NCBI GenBank assembly: GCA_035652755.1
Contig: DASRDE010000263.1
Span: 1-22,230, forward strand
Length of the DNA: 22,230 nt
Reading direction: 5' to 3'
From: DASRDE01 sp035652755
Lineage (GTDB): Bacteria; Vulcanimicrobiota; Vulcanimicrobiia; Vulcanimicrobiales; Vulcanimicrobiaceae
The translations under genes were made by a program, and so were the position numbers. Positions 15,592 to 21,422 of the stretch are shown piece by piece. The notes beneath the pieces are model-generated. The model was given only the letters and a program-made list of their open reading frames with translations. It ran no database searches and was not told the DNA's origin. Position 1 is the stretch's first letter; every line of letters begins with the position of its first letter.

Positions 15592-16418
15592 GCGGCGTCC
15601 ACGAATAGGTTGTCGATCAGCCGCGTGCGAGAAAAGCGCGCCGCGCCGATCACGAACGCGGGCGGCCGCAAAGAGCCGATCGGCGCGAACGTCCGGGCGT
15701 CGACGAGTTCGAGATACTCCCACGCTGCTTGCGGCCAGAGATGCGCTCGCGCCGCTTCGCGCGCCTGGTCCACCGATTCGCCGCGCTGCAGCCGTTCGAG
15801 CATGAGCTGTAGCGATTCATGGAGCGTCGGTGCAGCCGCGCGCTGCTCGGCGTTCAAATAGACGTTGCGGCTGGACAGCGCCAAACCGTCCCGCTCGCGC
15901 ACCGTGGGCACGACGCGTACGCGCGTGCGAAAGTTCAAATCGCGAACGAGATTGCGCAGAACCGCGGTTTGCTGCGCGTCTTTCTGACCCAGAATCAGCA
16001 CGTCGGGGTCGATGACGTGGAGCAGTTTGGCAACGACGGTCGCGACGCCGCGAAAGTGGCCCGGGCGCACGGCACCTTCGAAGACCGCCCCGATGTCGCC
16101 GACGTCGATCGCGGTGCTGAATCCGGCCGGATACATGGTTTCAACTGAGGGCGCGAACAACGCGTCGACGCCGGCCGCTTCGAGCTCGCGGCGATCGCGC
16201 TGCGGATCGCGCGGATACCGTTCGTAGTCCTCTCCCGGGCCGAACTGCATGGGGTTAACGAAGACGCTGGCGGCGACCGAGGCACACTCCGCCCGCGCGG
16301 AGCGAATCAGCGCCATATGACCCTCGTGCAGCGCGCCCATGGTCGGAACGAGCGCCAGCGGCCGGGGCAGTGCGGACAGGCCTTCGCGGGCGGCATCCGC
16401 CTCGTCGAAGACGAGCAT
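15588..16418 (-). CDS. panC: Pantothenate synthetase (pantoate-beta-alanine ligase)
   Basis: A 276-residue enzyme that joins pantoate and beta-alanine, using ATP via a pantoyl-adenylate. It has all the hallmark segments: VPTMGALHEGHMALI (first HxGH nucleotide site), SVFVNPMQFGPGEDYERYPRD, MYPAGFST, RPGHFRGVATVVAKLLHVIDPD, LGQKDAQQ, and the ALSSRNVYL second signature. ATG at 16418 lies 5 nt after the FHA gene stop. It is the first enzyme gene of a panC-coaBC-coaX unit. panB and panD are not in the window. The beta-alanine consumed here is also the likely substrate of the catabolic aminotransferase/MmsA pair far upstream on the other strand, so both uses of beta-alanine occur within 16 kb; whether that matters is unknown. 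Confidence 0.97.
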   Translation of the reverse strand: MLVFDEADAAREGLSALPRPLALVPTMGALHEGHMALIRSARAECASVAASVFVNPMQFGPGEDYERYPRDPQRDRRELEAAGVDALFAPSVETMYPAGFSTAIDVGDIGAVFEGAVRPGHFRGVATVVAKLLHVIDPDVLILGQKDAQQTAVLRNLVRDLNFRTRVRVVPTVRERDGLALSSRNVYLNAEQRAAAPTLHESLQLMLERLQRGESVDQAREAARAHLWPQAAWEYLELVDARTFAPIGSLRPPAFVIGAARFSRTRLIDNLFVDAA

Positions 16419-16423
16419 GCGGG

Positions 16424-16726
16424 TTAGCGCTTCGTGACCCGTAAGACCGTGCGTCCCACTTGAAAGGGCGTCCCGATCTCCAGCGGCTCTTCGCACGTCA
16501 CGCTCCGCTCGGCGATGCGGGTTCCGTTGCGGCTCTCCAGGTCGCTGAGCATGATTTTTCCGGCATCCGAGCGCAGGCGGGCATGGCGGCGGGAGACGTA
16601 TCGATCCAGCGTGATGCAGGCATCCGCGAGAGTTTCGTCGCGGCCGATGACGATCTCGCTCTCGAACGGCCAGGTCTTTCCGTCGAGCGGACCGCTCAGG
16701 ACCTCTAAGATATAGGTGGCCGACAT
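16424..16726 (-). CDS. Small FHA-domain protein
   Basis: A 100-residue protein consisting almost only of a forkhead-associated domain, which binds phosphothreonine peptides. The ATYILEVLSGPLDGKTW strand region is followed by IVIGRDET (Gly28-Arg29), VSRRHARL (Ser45, Arg46, His48), LSDLESRNGTRI (Asn67-Gly68-Thr69) and a final GRTVLRVTK strand. All residues expected for phosphopeptide binding are there. There is no membrane segment or fused effector domain. It is the first gene of the - strand coenzyme A unit, 5 nt before panC. A link between Ser/Thr kinase signalling and CoA synthesis would be novel, but shared transcription by chance is equally plausible. ATG at 16726 is chosen over upstream starts for fit to the FHA fold start. 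Confidence 0.9.
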   Translation of the reverse strand: MSATYILEVLSGPLDGKTWPFESEIVIGRDETLADACITLDRYVSRRHARLRSDAGKIMLSDLESRNGTRIAERSVTCEEPLEIGTPFQVGRTVLRVTKR

Positions 16727-16793
16727 GACCGCTGGCGGTTTCACTTTAGCCTTGCTTCCGTCCTGGCACAGCGAAGCCGCGCGCAGCAAGAGG

Positions 16794-16826
16794 TACCCGG
16801 CCGCGCGTTGGGTATCATACCGGGTA
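16794..16826. promoter_or_regulatory. Nested palindromes in the divergent FHA/small-ORF intergenic region
   Basis: TACCCGG (16794-16800) and CCGGGTA (16820-16826) form a 7-bp inverted repeat. Within it GGTATCATACC (16811-16821) is a perfect palindrome around a central C, and GGGTA occurs at 16810-16814 and 16822-16826. TATCAT/TATGAT inside the palindrome is a five-of-six -10 match on either strand, but no matching -35 is found at normal spacing. A TTAACA lies at 16833-16838 on the + strand. It is a candidate operator for the divergent genes. Confidence 0.4.
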
Positions 16827-16907
16827 GCGCCATTAACAATTCCATGACACCGGACGATACATCACTAAGTGACGGCATGGACATCGCAAACGGGCGCTGA
16901 GGCGGGG

Positions 16908-17117
16908 ATGAACGATAGGATCGACGAGTTGCTGCACCTGATCGAGGTCGAGCCCGACGCGTTGCGCGAGGCCGAATTTCTGCAGGCGCAGGCGATCCTC
17001 GAAACGATGGTCGGTAAGACGATCGCCGCTGCGGATTTGGAAGAGACGCGCATCGTGATCACGACGTCCGACGGCAACAAGTACTTCTTCTACGGGTTCC
17101 TGGGAGAGACGGGCTAA
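16908..17117 (+). CDS. Small hypothetical protein (69 aa)
   Basis: A short acidic protein that I do not recognise. The first half is predicted by eye to be helical (MNDRIDELLHLIEV, DALREAEFLQAQAILETMV) and the second half a beta hairpin (TRIVITTSDGNKYFFYGFLG) with several aromatic residues. There is no signal peptide, membrane segment or cysteine. ATG at 16908 has a GAGG site (16899-16902) at 5-nt spacing; an in-frame GTG at 16869 lacks one. Codon use is like that of its neighbours (G or C in third positions), which together with the ribosome site and a terminator-like hairpin just downstream supports a real gene. It is convergent with the PilZ gene, and divergent from the FHA gene. Confidence 0.65.
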   Translation: MNDRIDELLHLIEVEPDALREAEFLQAQAILETMVGKTIAAADLEETRIVITTSDGNKYFFYGFLGETG

Positions 17118-17124
17118 GAACCGC

Positions 17125-17152
17125 AGCCCGCGGCGTTACGCCCGGGCTTTTT
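17125..17152 (+). terminator. Intrinsic terminator-like hairpin after the small hypothetical gene
   Basis: AGCCCG (17125-17130) pairs with CGGGCT (17143-17148), with a 12-nt loop and five T residues following at 17148-17152. It starts 7 nt after the stop of the + strand gene and runs into the 3' end of the convergent PilZ gene. Confidence 0.55.
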
Positions 17153-17549
17153 GCTGCAGCCCGTGGATGTACTCCACGATCGCGCTTTGATCGGCCGCGG
17201 CGATTTGCGTAAACGCAACGCCGTGTGCGAATTGCTGTTTCCCGGCATCGAAGAACGAAAGCACGACCCGCGCGCGCACCATCATCTCGCGGTCGCTGTC
17301 GGGCAAGGTGAAGCGCAGCGTGACGTTCTGTCCGGCGCTCAGATCGTTTTTCGTGACGACCCGCAGACCGCCGCCGCTTAAATCGACCGCGTTGCCGTAC
17401 ATCACGAGCTCGCCCCCCGGGACGATTACCGTCACGGGAAAATCCACGGCGGCGCGAAAGAAGCGCCGCTGCTGTGGAGGGCCGGATTGGTCGTACGTCA
17501 CCGTGCCTACCGTTCTTGAGAAGTCGTCCGCACCCTGCGTCACGCACAT
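17136..17549 (-). CDS. PilZ-domain protein (predicted c-di-GMP binding)
   Basis: A 137-residue protein with a PilZ domain. Both halves of the c-di-GMP signature are present: the arginine cluster RRFFR (28-32) with the following AAVDFPV strand, and DLSGGGLRV (56-64), corresponding to the D/NxSxxG motif. The rest follows the PilZ barrel: LSAGQNVTLRFTLP, VRARVVLSFF, HGVAFTQI, and a C-terminal helix DQSAIVEYIHGLQ. There is no additional catalytic domain, so it is a stand-alone receptor of the YcgR-C or PilZ type. ATG at 17549 overlaps the upstream gene by 10 nt; in-frame GTG at 17543 would make a GTGA overlap of the kind used elsewhere here. It is the last gene in the chain starting with lexA. 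Confidence 0.9.
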   Translation of the reverse strand: MCVTQGADDFSRTVGTVTYDQSGPPQQRRFFRAAVDFPVTVIVPGGELVMYGNAVDLSGGGLRVVTKNDLSAGQNVTLRFTLPDSDREMMVRARVVLSFFDAGKQQFAHGVAFTQIAAADQSAIVEYIHGLQQKARA

Positions 17550-18796
17550 ACGGCACGAGCCGCGAAAAGCGCGCCCAGCATTGTATGTTCGGCCATCACG
17601 CCGCCTTGCAGATAGACCTCGAACGGCTCCCGCAACGGCGCATCGCACGAGAGCTCGATGGTCGCGCCGCTCACGAACGCGCCGCTCGACATGATCACGG
17701 GATCGACGTAGCCCGGAACCGCGCCGGGCTGCGGACGAAACCGCGCGTTCACCGGCATCGCTCCTTGTAAAGCCTCTGCAAAGCGCGACAGGCGATCGGC
17801 ATTACCCAGGCGGATCGCCTGCACGATGTCCGTTCGGGGCTGACCGGCCGGCGGATCGACCTCGAAGCCGAGCTCCGCGAAGAGCGCGGCGGCAAAGTCC
17901 AGGCCGCGCAGCGACTGTTCGACGACCAGCGGCGCATAGAACAAACCTTGCAGCAGCGCGCGTCCCATCCCCAGGGTTGGTCCGAGCGCATCGCCCAATC
18001 CCGGTGCATAGTGTCGCGCGGCGACGCGCTCCACGAGATCCGAGCGTCCGGTAACGTACGCTCCTGCGGGTGCAAGTCCGCCGCCCAGATTCTTGATCAG
18101 CGAACCAATCGCGAGATCGGCGCCGGCGTGCGTCGGCTCGCGATCTTCGACGAGCTCGCCGTAGCAGTTATCGACCAAGACCGCAACGTCCGATCTCCGC
18201 GCTTTCACGAATCGAATCGCGGCCTCGCAGCTTTCGACGTTCGCGGAGACCCGCGGCGCGTAACCGCGCGATCGCTGCACGAACACCGTCGCAATGCTTT
18301 CGTCGTGCAATTCGCGTTCGATTGCGTCGAAGTCGAACGACGCCGTCGAGCCGTCCGATGCAAACGCCGTCTCGCGATACGCAATGCCGGTATTCACCAA
18401 AGCGTGCGGTGCCGTGACGATCGCGTTGCGGAGCGTGTCGTACGGTTTGCCGGTGATGCTCAGCAGCGTACGTCCGGCGGGGGTGCACGCCGCCAATGCC
18501 GTGACGATGGCTTGCGTTCCGCTGGCAAAGGAAAGACGCGCGAGAGTACGCTCCGTTGCGAATATCCGGCAGAGCAGCGATTCGTACCGTTCGCGCGCGG
18601 AATCGCCGTATCCGTAGCCCGTCGTTCCCCACAGGTCGTGTTCGGCGACGCCTTCATCCAGAAATGCCGAAAGAACGGCGAGCTTGACGCGTTCCTGCGC
18701 CGGATACGCGATGTGCGAGCACGATTTGTGCGCCTTCGTCGCTGATGCACGAACGGCGCCGCCGATCCCAAAGCGGTCGCAGATCGCTTCTATCAC
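17540..18796 (-). CDS. ynbB: PLP-dependent YnbB-like protein (methionine gamma-lyase / aluminium-resistance family)
   Basis: A 418-residue fold-type I PLP protein of the family called methionine gamma-lyase-like or aluminium resistance protein in databases. It is seen in Firmicutes as YnbB, often close to hflX, glnR or lexA. Characteristic segments are HDLWGTTGYGYGDSARERYE, the cofactor region SFASGTQAIVTALAAC, Asp209 in VLVDNCYGELVE, and the Schiff-base Lys235 in GSLIKNLGGGLAPAGAYV. The ALGPTLGMGRALLQGLFYAPLVV stretch is also typical. The actual reaction is not established. The start is GTG at 18796 (GTGA overlap with the PTS gene stop). The conserved proximity to lexA across phyla suggests vertical inheritance of the block. 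Confidence 0.85.
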   Translation of the reverse strand: MIEAICDRFGIGGAVRASATKAHKSCSHIAYPAQERVKLAVLSAFLDEGVAEHDLWGTTGYGYGDSARERYESLLCRIFATERTLARLSFASGTQAIVTALAACTPAGRTLLSITGKPYDTLRNAIVTAPHALVNTGIAYRETAFASDGSTASFDFDAIERELHDESIATVFVQRSRGYAPRVSANVESCEAAIRFVKARRSDVAVLVDNCYGELVEDREPTHAGADLAIGSLIKNLGGGLAPAGAYVTGRSDLVERVAARHYAPGLGDALGPTLGMGRALLQGLFYAPLVVEQSLRGLDFAAALFAELGFEVDPPAGQPRTDIVQAIRLGNADRLSRFAEALQGAMPVNARFRPQPGAVPGYVDPVIMSSGAFVSGATIELSCDAPLREPFEVYLQGGVMAEHTMLGALFAARAVCA

Positions 18797-19983
18797 GCCG
18801 CCGCGCGCGTTTCGTGGCGTTCGTAGGCGCGAACGAACGGAATGTACATCAGCGTCGCGAGCAGCAGATTAACCAGCACGAGCGCCGGCGCGCGCCAATC
18901 GGACGTCGCCAGAAACGTCGATGCGAACGTCGGAATGCTCGACGGCACCCAGATGGCCGGACGCGCCACGAGGCCGGAGGCGACGGCGAAGTACGTCGTG
19001 GTCGCCAGAATGACGGGAACGAGCACGAACGGCAGCGCGAAGAACGGATTGAAGACGATCGGCAAACCGAAGACCAGCGGCTCGTTGATGTTGAAGATCG
19101 CCGGAAGCACGGTGATGCGTCCGATACGCCGCAGCCGCTCAACCTTGCTCAGCGCGAGCAGAACCGCAAGCGGCAGCGTGGCGCCCGCGCCCCCCGGGAA
19201 GATGAACAGGAAAAGCGAGACCACGACGATGTGCGGCAGCGGCTGATGCACGGCGAACGCGGCCGTGTTTTGCTGCTGCAGCGCCAAATAGACGGGAGTG
19301 ACGATCGCGGCAAGCGTCGCAGGACCGTGAATGCCCAAAATCCAGAGCACCGTCTCGGCGATCGTGATCGCCAGCAGGGCCGCGTACGTATCGCCAAGGC
19401 GTGCCATCGGTGCGAGCGCGGCGATCAGCGCATTGCCCAGCGAGACGTGAATATCGAAGAGCAGCACGACCAGCAGGATCGCCGCCGCCGACGCCGCGAC
19501 GTCGGCAAGCAGCCCGTTCGAGATGAGGCGGCGCGCGAGCAAGCACGCTCCCGTCAGTAAGAGCGAGACGATGATCGCAAGGAAGAGCCCGCTCTGCCCG
19601 ACGCGGCCCAAATACGCCAGAGGTTCCGATAACGTGACCGGACGCGGAAGCGCGAGCACGAAGACGATCGAAGACGCGGCGACGACGGCGACACGAGTGA
19701 GTTCGAGACGAACCGCCAGCCGTTGTGCCAAGATCGGGACGAGCACGAACGCCATGACGCCGAACGACGGCAACTCGGCCAGCGAGATTCTGCGCAAAAG
19801 ACTTGCGAAAAACGGCTCGCGCACGGGCACCAGCGCCATGAACGCGAGCAAACCCGCGACTAGGCCCGCGATGCTCCACGGCAGCGCTTCACGCACGGCG
19901 ACGAGCGCCGGCGCATCGCCGAACTTGCGGAGCGCGCTAGAGTTTTCTGACCACAGCCTCCACGCGGCCGAGGATCGTGACAT
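18793..19983 (-). CDS. PTS EIIC permease, lactose/cellobiose-type, without visible EIIA/EIIB
   Basis: A polytopic membrane protein with about ten hydrophobic segments, similar to the EIIC component of lactose/cellobiose phosphotransferase systems. The signature segments are GIHGPATLAAIVTPVYLALQ and the strongly conserved IFNINEPLVFGLPIVFNP loop, whose NEP glutamate and GIH histidine are sugar-contact residues in this family. It is shorter (396 residues) than the usual 430-450. No EIIA, EIIB, HPr or EI domain is fused to it or found in this window. The start is uncertain: ATG at 19983 would overlap lexA by 47 nt and retain the FGDAPALVAVREA segment that matches the family N-terminus, while GTG at 19896 would remove it. 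Its end overlaps the next gene by GTGA. Confidence 0.8.
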   Translation of the reverse strand: MSRSSAAWRLWSENSSALRKFGDAPALVAVREALPWSIAGLVAGLLAFMALVPVREPFFASLLRRISLAELPSFGVMAFVLVPILAQRLAVRLELTRVAVVAASSIVFVLALPRPVTLSEPLAYLGRVGQSGLFLAIIVSLLLTGACLLARRLISNGLLADVAASAAAILLVVLLFDIHVSLGNALIAALAPMARLGDTYAALLAITIAETVLWILGIHGPATLAAIVTPVYLALQQQNTAAFAVHQPLPHIVVVSLFLFIFPGGAGATLPLAVLLALSKVERLRRIGRITVLPAIFNINEPLVFGLPIVFNPFFALPFVLVPVILATTTYFAVASGLVARPAIWVPSSIPTFASTFLATSDWRAPALVLVNLLLATLMYIPFVRAYERHETRAAA

Positions 19984-20542
19984 CGCTCGTGTAGATTGGC
20001 GCCATCGCACGATTCTCCGGCTGCAGCCGAACGCGGCCGTCTTCCTTATAAAAGCGTTTGACCGTCGCTTCGCCCTCGATCATCGCGACCACGATTTGCC
20101 CGTTGTCGGCCGTTTTTTGCGGCCGTACGACGATCAGATCGCCGTCGAGGATCGCGGCATCGATCATCGAGTCGCCTTGCACGCGCAGCATGAAGCCGTC
20201 CGAAGCGCGTGTGAACGACGCGGGCAGCACGAATTCGCCCTCGACGTTCTCCTGCGCGGTGATGGGAACGCCGGCCGCGACCTTGCCGATCACGGGCATG
20301 ACGACGGTCTCGGGCTGCGCGGGTAACGGACCGACTTCGCTTCGCAGGGCTCGCGGCTTGGTCGGGTCGCGGCTGATGAGGCCGTGTTTCTCGAGCGTCT
20401 TGAGGTGTGCGTGGATCGTCGAGGAGGACGACAACCCCACGCGCTCGCCGATCTCGCGGACCGACGGCGGGTAGCCCCGCTCGGCGGTAAACTCGCGAAT
20501 CACCTCGAGGATGCGGCGCTGCCGCTCCGTGGTTTGCTCCAT
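19937..20542 (-). CDS. lexA: LexA repressor, SOS regulator
   Basis: A 201-residue autocleaving repressor. The N-terminal winged helix (TERQRRILEVIREFTAERG, PPSVREIGERVGL, SSSTIHAHLKTLEKHGLISR) matches LexA. The self-cleavage bond is Ala90-Gly91 in VAAGVP, with nucleophile Ser125 in QGDSM and the general base Lys162 in TVKRF. These are offset by six from E. coli Ala84, Ser119 and Lys156. The start at ATG 20542 has AGGAAAGGGAG upstream. The operator 83 nt upstream of the start is of the Firmicutes type, consistent with autoregulation. RecA-stimulated cleavage would induce the downstream - strand genes if they are cotranscribed. Confidence 0.97.
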   Translation of the reverse strand: MEQTTERQRRILEVIREFTAERGYPPSVREIGERVGLSSSSTIHAHLKTLEKHGLISRDPTKPRALRSEVGPLPAQPETVVMPVIGKVAAGVPITAQENVEGEFVLPASFTRASDGFMLRVQGDSMIDAAILDGDLIVVRPQKTADNGQIVVAMIEGEATVKRFYKEDGRVRLQPENRAMAPIYTSDVTILGRVEAVVRKL

Positions 20543-20585
20543 GCTCCCTTTCCTCCGGCACGATGAAGGACACCCGTATGGCACA

Positions 20586-20606
20586 GGTACCGGCTACAAC
20601 GGTACC
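20586..20606. repeat. Paired GGTACC sites in the lexA leader
   Basis: GGTACC occurs at 20586-20591 and 20601-20606, separated by 9 nt. As each is self-complementary the pair can be a hairpin in the lexA transcript or a spaced direct repeat. A TATGGT hexamer (20604-20609, - strand) lies within the second copy and is a candidate -10 for lexA, with the SOS box overlapping the expected -35 zone. Confidence 0.35.
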
Positions 20607-20624
20607 ATAAAACGCACTCCAAGG

Positions 20625-20638
20625 CAAACATATGTTCG
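20625..20638. promoter_or_regulatory. SOS box (Bacillus/Actinobacteria-type LexA operator)
   Basis: CAAACATATGTTCG matches the Firmicutes-type consensus CGAACATATGTTCG at 13 of 14 positions; the half-sites AAACATATGTT are nearly perfectly palindromic. It lies between divergent lexA and the LysM gene, 9 nt upstream of the TTGACA of the latter, so it can serve both directions. Confidence 0.88.
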
Positions 20639-20646
20639 AGAACCCC

Positions 20647-20677
20647 TTGACACCCGTCGGAGCCGCTGTGGTAAAAT
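20647..20677 (+). promoter_or_regulatory. Promoter for the yneA-like gene
   Basis: A perfect TTGACA (20647-20652) and TAAAAT (20672-20677, five of six) are spaced by 19 nt, a little longer than optimum. The transcription start would be near 20684, leaving a leader of about 50 nt before the GTG start. LexA at 20625-20638 would lie just upstream of the -35. Confidence 0.65.
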
Positions 20678-20735
20678 CTAGGGGACGAACAGGCGTTTGG
20701 CACAAGATGTGGGGATAGAAAGGGAAGCGAACGAC

Positions 20736-21017
20736 GTGGGCAAGCGCAGAAAATTTACCCTGATGCCGCTGATAACGCTGGCGGCCCTGAGCGCGATGGT
20801 CACGGTGCCGGCCCTCTCCGGGATGCACCTGTACGCCGCAACGCCTCAGCGGTACGCCGTCGTCGTCGTCCGTCCCGGAGACTCGCTCTGGAGCATCGCA
20901 GGCGCACATACTCCCTCCTCGGGCGACGTCCAGGAGACCATCGACCGCATCGCCGCCGTGAACCACCTGAGCAGCGCAGGCCTCGCACCCGGCCAGCACC
21001 TCCGGGTCCCAATTTAG
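20736..21017 (+). CDS. yneA: LysM-domain membrane-anchored protein, YneA-like candidate SOS cell-division inhibitor
   Basis: A 93-residue protein with the layout of B. subtilis YneA: a short basic cytoplasmic N-terminus (GKRRKF), one hydrophobic segment (about 8-28) that is a signal anchor, and an extracytoplasmic LysM domain (about 41-92; VVRPGDSLWSIAG, DRIAAVNHLSS, GLAPGQHLRVP). In Bacillus and other Firmicutes yneA is divergent from lexA, induced by DNA damage, and delays septation. The same position, orientation and SOS box are seen here. GTG at 20736 has AAGGGA (20720-20725) at good spacing; TTG at 20697 would add 13 residues before the basic segment. LysM alone is common, so the identification depends mainly on the neighbourhood and size. 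Confidence 0.72.
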   Translation: MGKRRKFTLMPLITLAALSAMVTVPALSGMHLYAATPQRYAVVVVRPGDSLWSIAGAHTPSSGDVQETIDRIAAVNHLSSAGLAPGQHLRVPI

Positions 21018-21030
21018 GCTTATTGTCACG

Positions 21031-21050
21031 GGGCGCGGAGCTAGGCGCCC
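21031..21050 (+). repeat. Hairpin just downstream of the yneA-like gene
   Basis: GGGCGC (21031-21036) and GCGCCC (21045-21050) pair across an 8-nt loop, starting 13 nt after the stop codon. There is no T-tract, so it is more likely an RNA 3' structure than a terminator. Confidence 0.4.
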
Positions 21051-21052
21051 AC

Positions 21053-21160
21053 CTGTGTCATCCTGAGCGGAGCCTAAGCGCGCAAACTGTGTCATCCTGA
21101 GCGGAGCTACGCCGCGCAATGCGCGGCCTACGCAGTCGAAGGACGAAGGACGTAAGGACG
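21053..21160. repeat. REP-like repeat patch (GTCATCCTGAGC...GTCGAAGGACG)
   Basis: The 21-mer CTGTGTCATCCTGAGCGGAGC is present at 21053-21073 and 21087-21107 (34-nt period, the first copy curtailed). The second copy runs into a stem GCCGCGC-AAT-GCGCGGC (21111-21127) and then AGTCGAAGGACG; AAGGACG is repeated at 21139-21145, 21146-21152 and 21154-21160. This arrangement (GTCATCCTGAGC, hairpin, GTCGAAGGA) resembles dispersed intergenic repeats seen in many bacterial genomes. The remaining stretch to the next gene contains only the terminator. Confidence 0.7.
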
Positions 21161-21168
21161 AAAAACGT

Positions 21169-21206
21169 AAAAGACCGGCCCCTCCCTGCCGGTCTTTTCT
21201 TTTTTT
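21169..21206. terminator. Strong bidirectional intrinsic terminator
   Basis: AAAAGACCGGC (21169-21179) pairs perfectly with GCCGGTCTTTT (21188-21198), with an 8-nt loop (CCCTCCCT). The + strand continues with CTTTTTTT (21199-21206). On the - strand the stem is followed by TTTTACGTTTTT. It can end both the yneA-like transcript and the sucD unit, and the T-tract overlaps the stop of the last - strand gene. Confidence 0.93.
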
Positions 21207-21414
21207 AGCGCCTCGAGACGAGGATGACGCTGTGCCCTTGATGGTCGTTGAGGAACGTCAGCCCCTCGACGATCCAGGTGTCGAGCCCGCCGTGCGTATG
21301 TTTTGCAACCTCACGCACGACGTGGATGCGGTCTTTGAGCCACGCGAGCTCCGAGCGCGTGGTCGCGGGCCAAACGGCGACCTCGCAGTCCTCGCATTGG
21401 TAGCCGTACGCCAT
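21205..21414 (-). CDS. Small CxxC protein downstream of sucD (69 aa)
   Basis: A 69-residue protein I cannot assign. It has a CEDC pair near the N-terminus (YQCEDCEVAVWP), like half of a zinc ribbon, then a helix-prone ATTRSELAWLKDRIHVVREV segment, the histidine-rich KHTHGGLDTWIVEG, and a C-terminal strand (HSVILVSRR). One CxxC plus three or four histidines would suffice to bind a metal, but this is inference. ATG at 21414 lies 8 nt after the sucD stop, in the same direction, so the two are likely cotranscribed. The stop overlaps the T-tract of the terminator, a neat fit for the last gene of a transcript, which supports it being real. Confidence 0.65.
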   Translation of the reverse strand: MAYGYQCEDCEVAVWPATTRSELAWLKDRIHVVREVAKHTHGGLDTWIVEGLTFLNDHQGHSVILVSRR

Positions 21415-21422
21415 GCCGGGCG

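Noticed and set aside
14131..15861. A 576-codon + strand open frame opposite coaX and coaBC
   Set aside because: The opposite strand encodes clear CoaX/CoaBC/PanC; the + strand translation is Arg/Ala/Ser-rich with no motif.
18745..19560. Arginine-rich + strand open frame opposite the PTS gene
   Set aside because: It mirrors the hydrophobic membrane protein on the other strand; extreme Arg/Asp/Gln content is typical of an antisense shadow.
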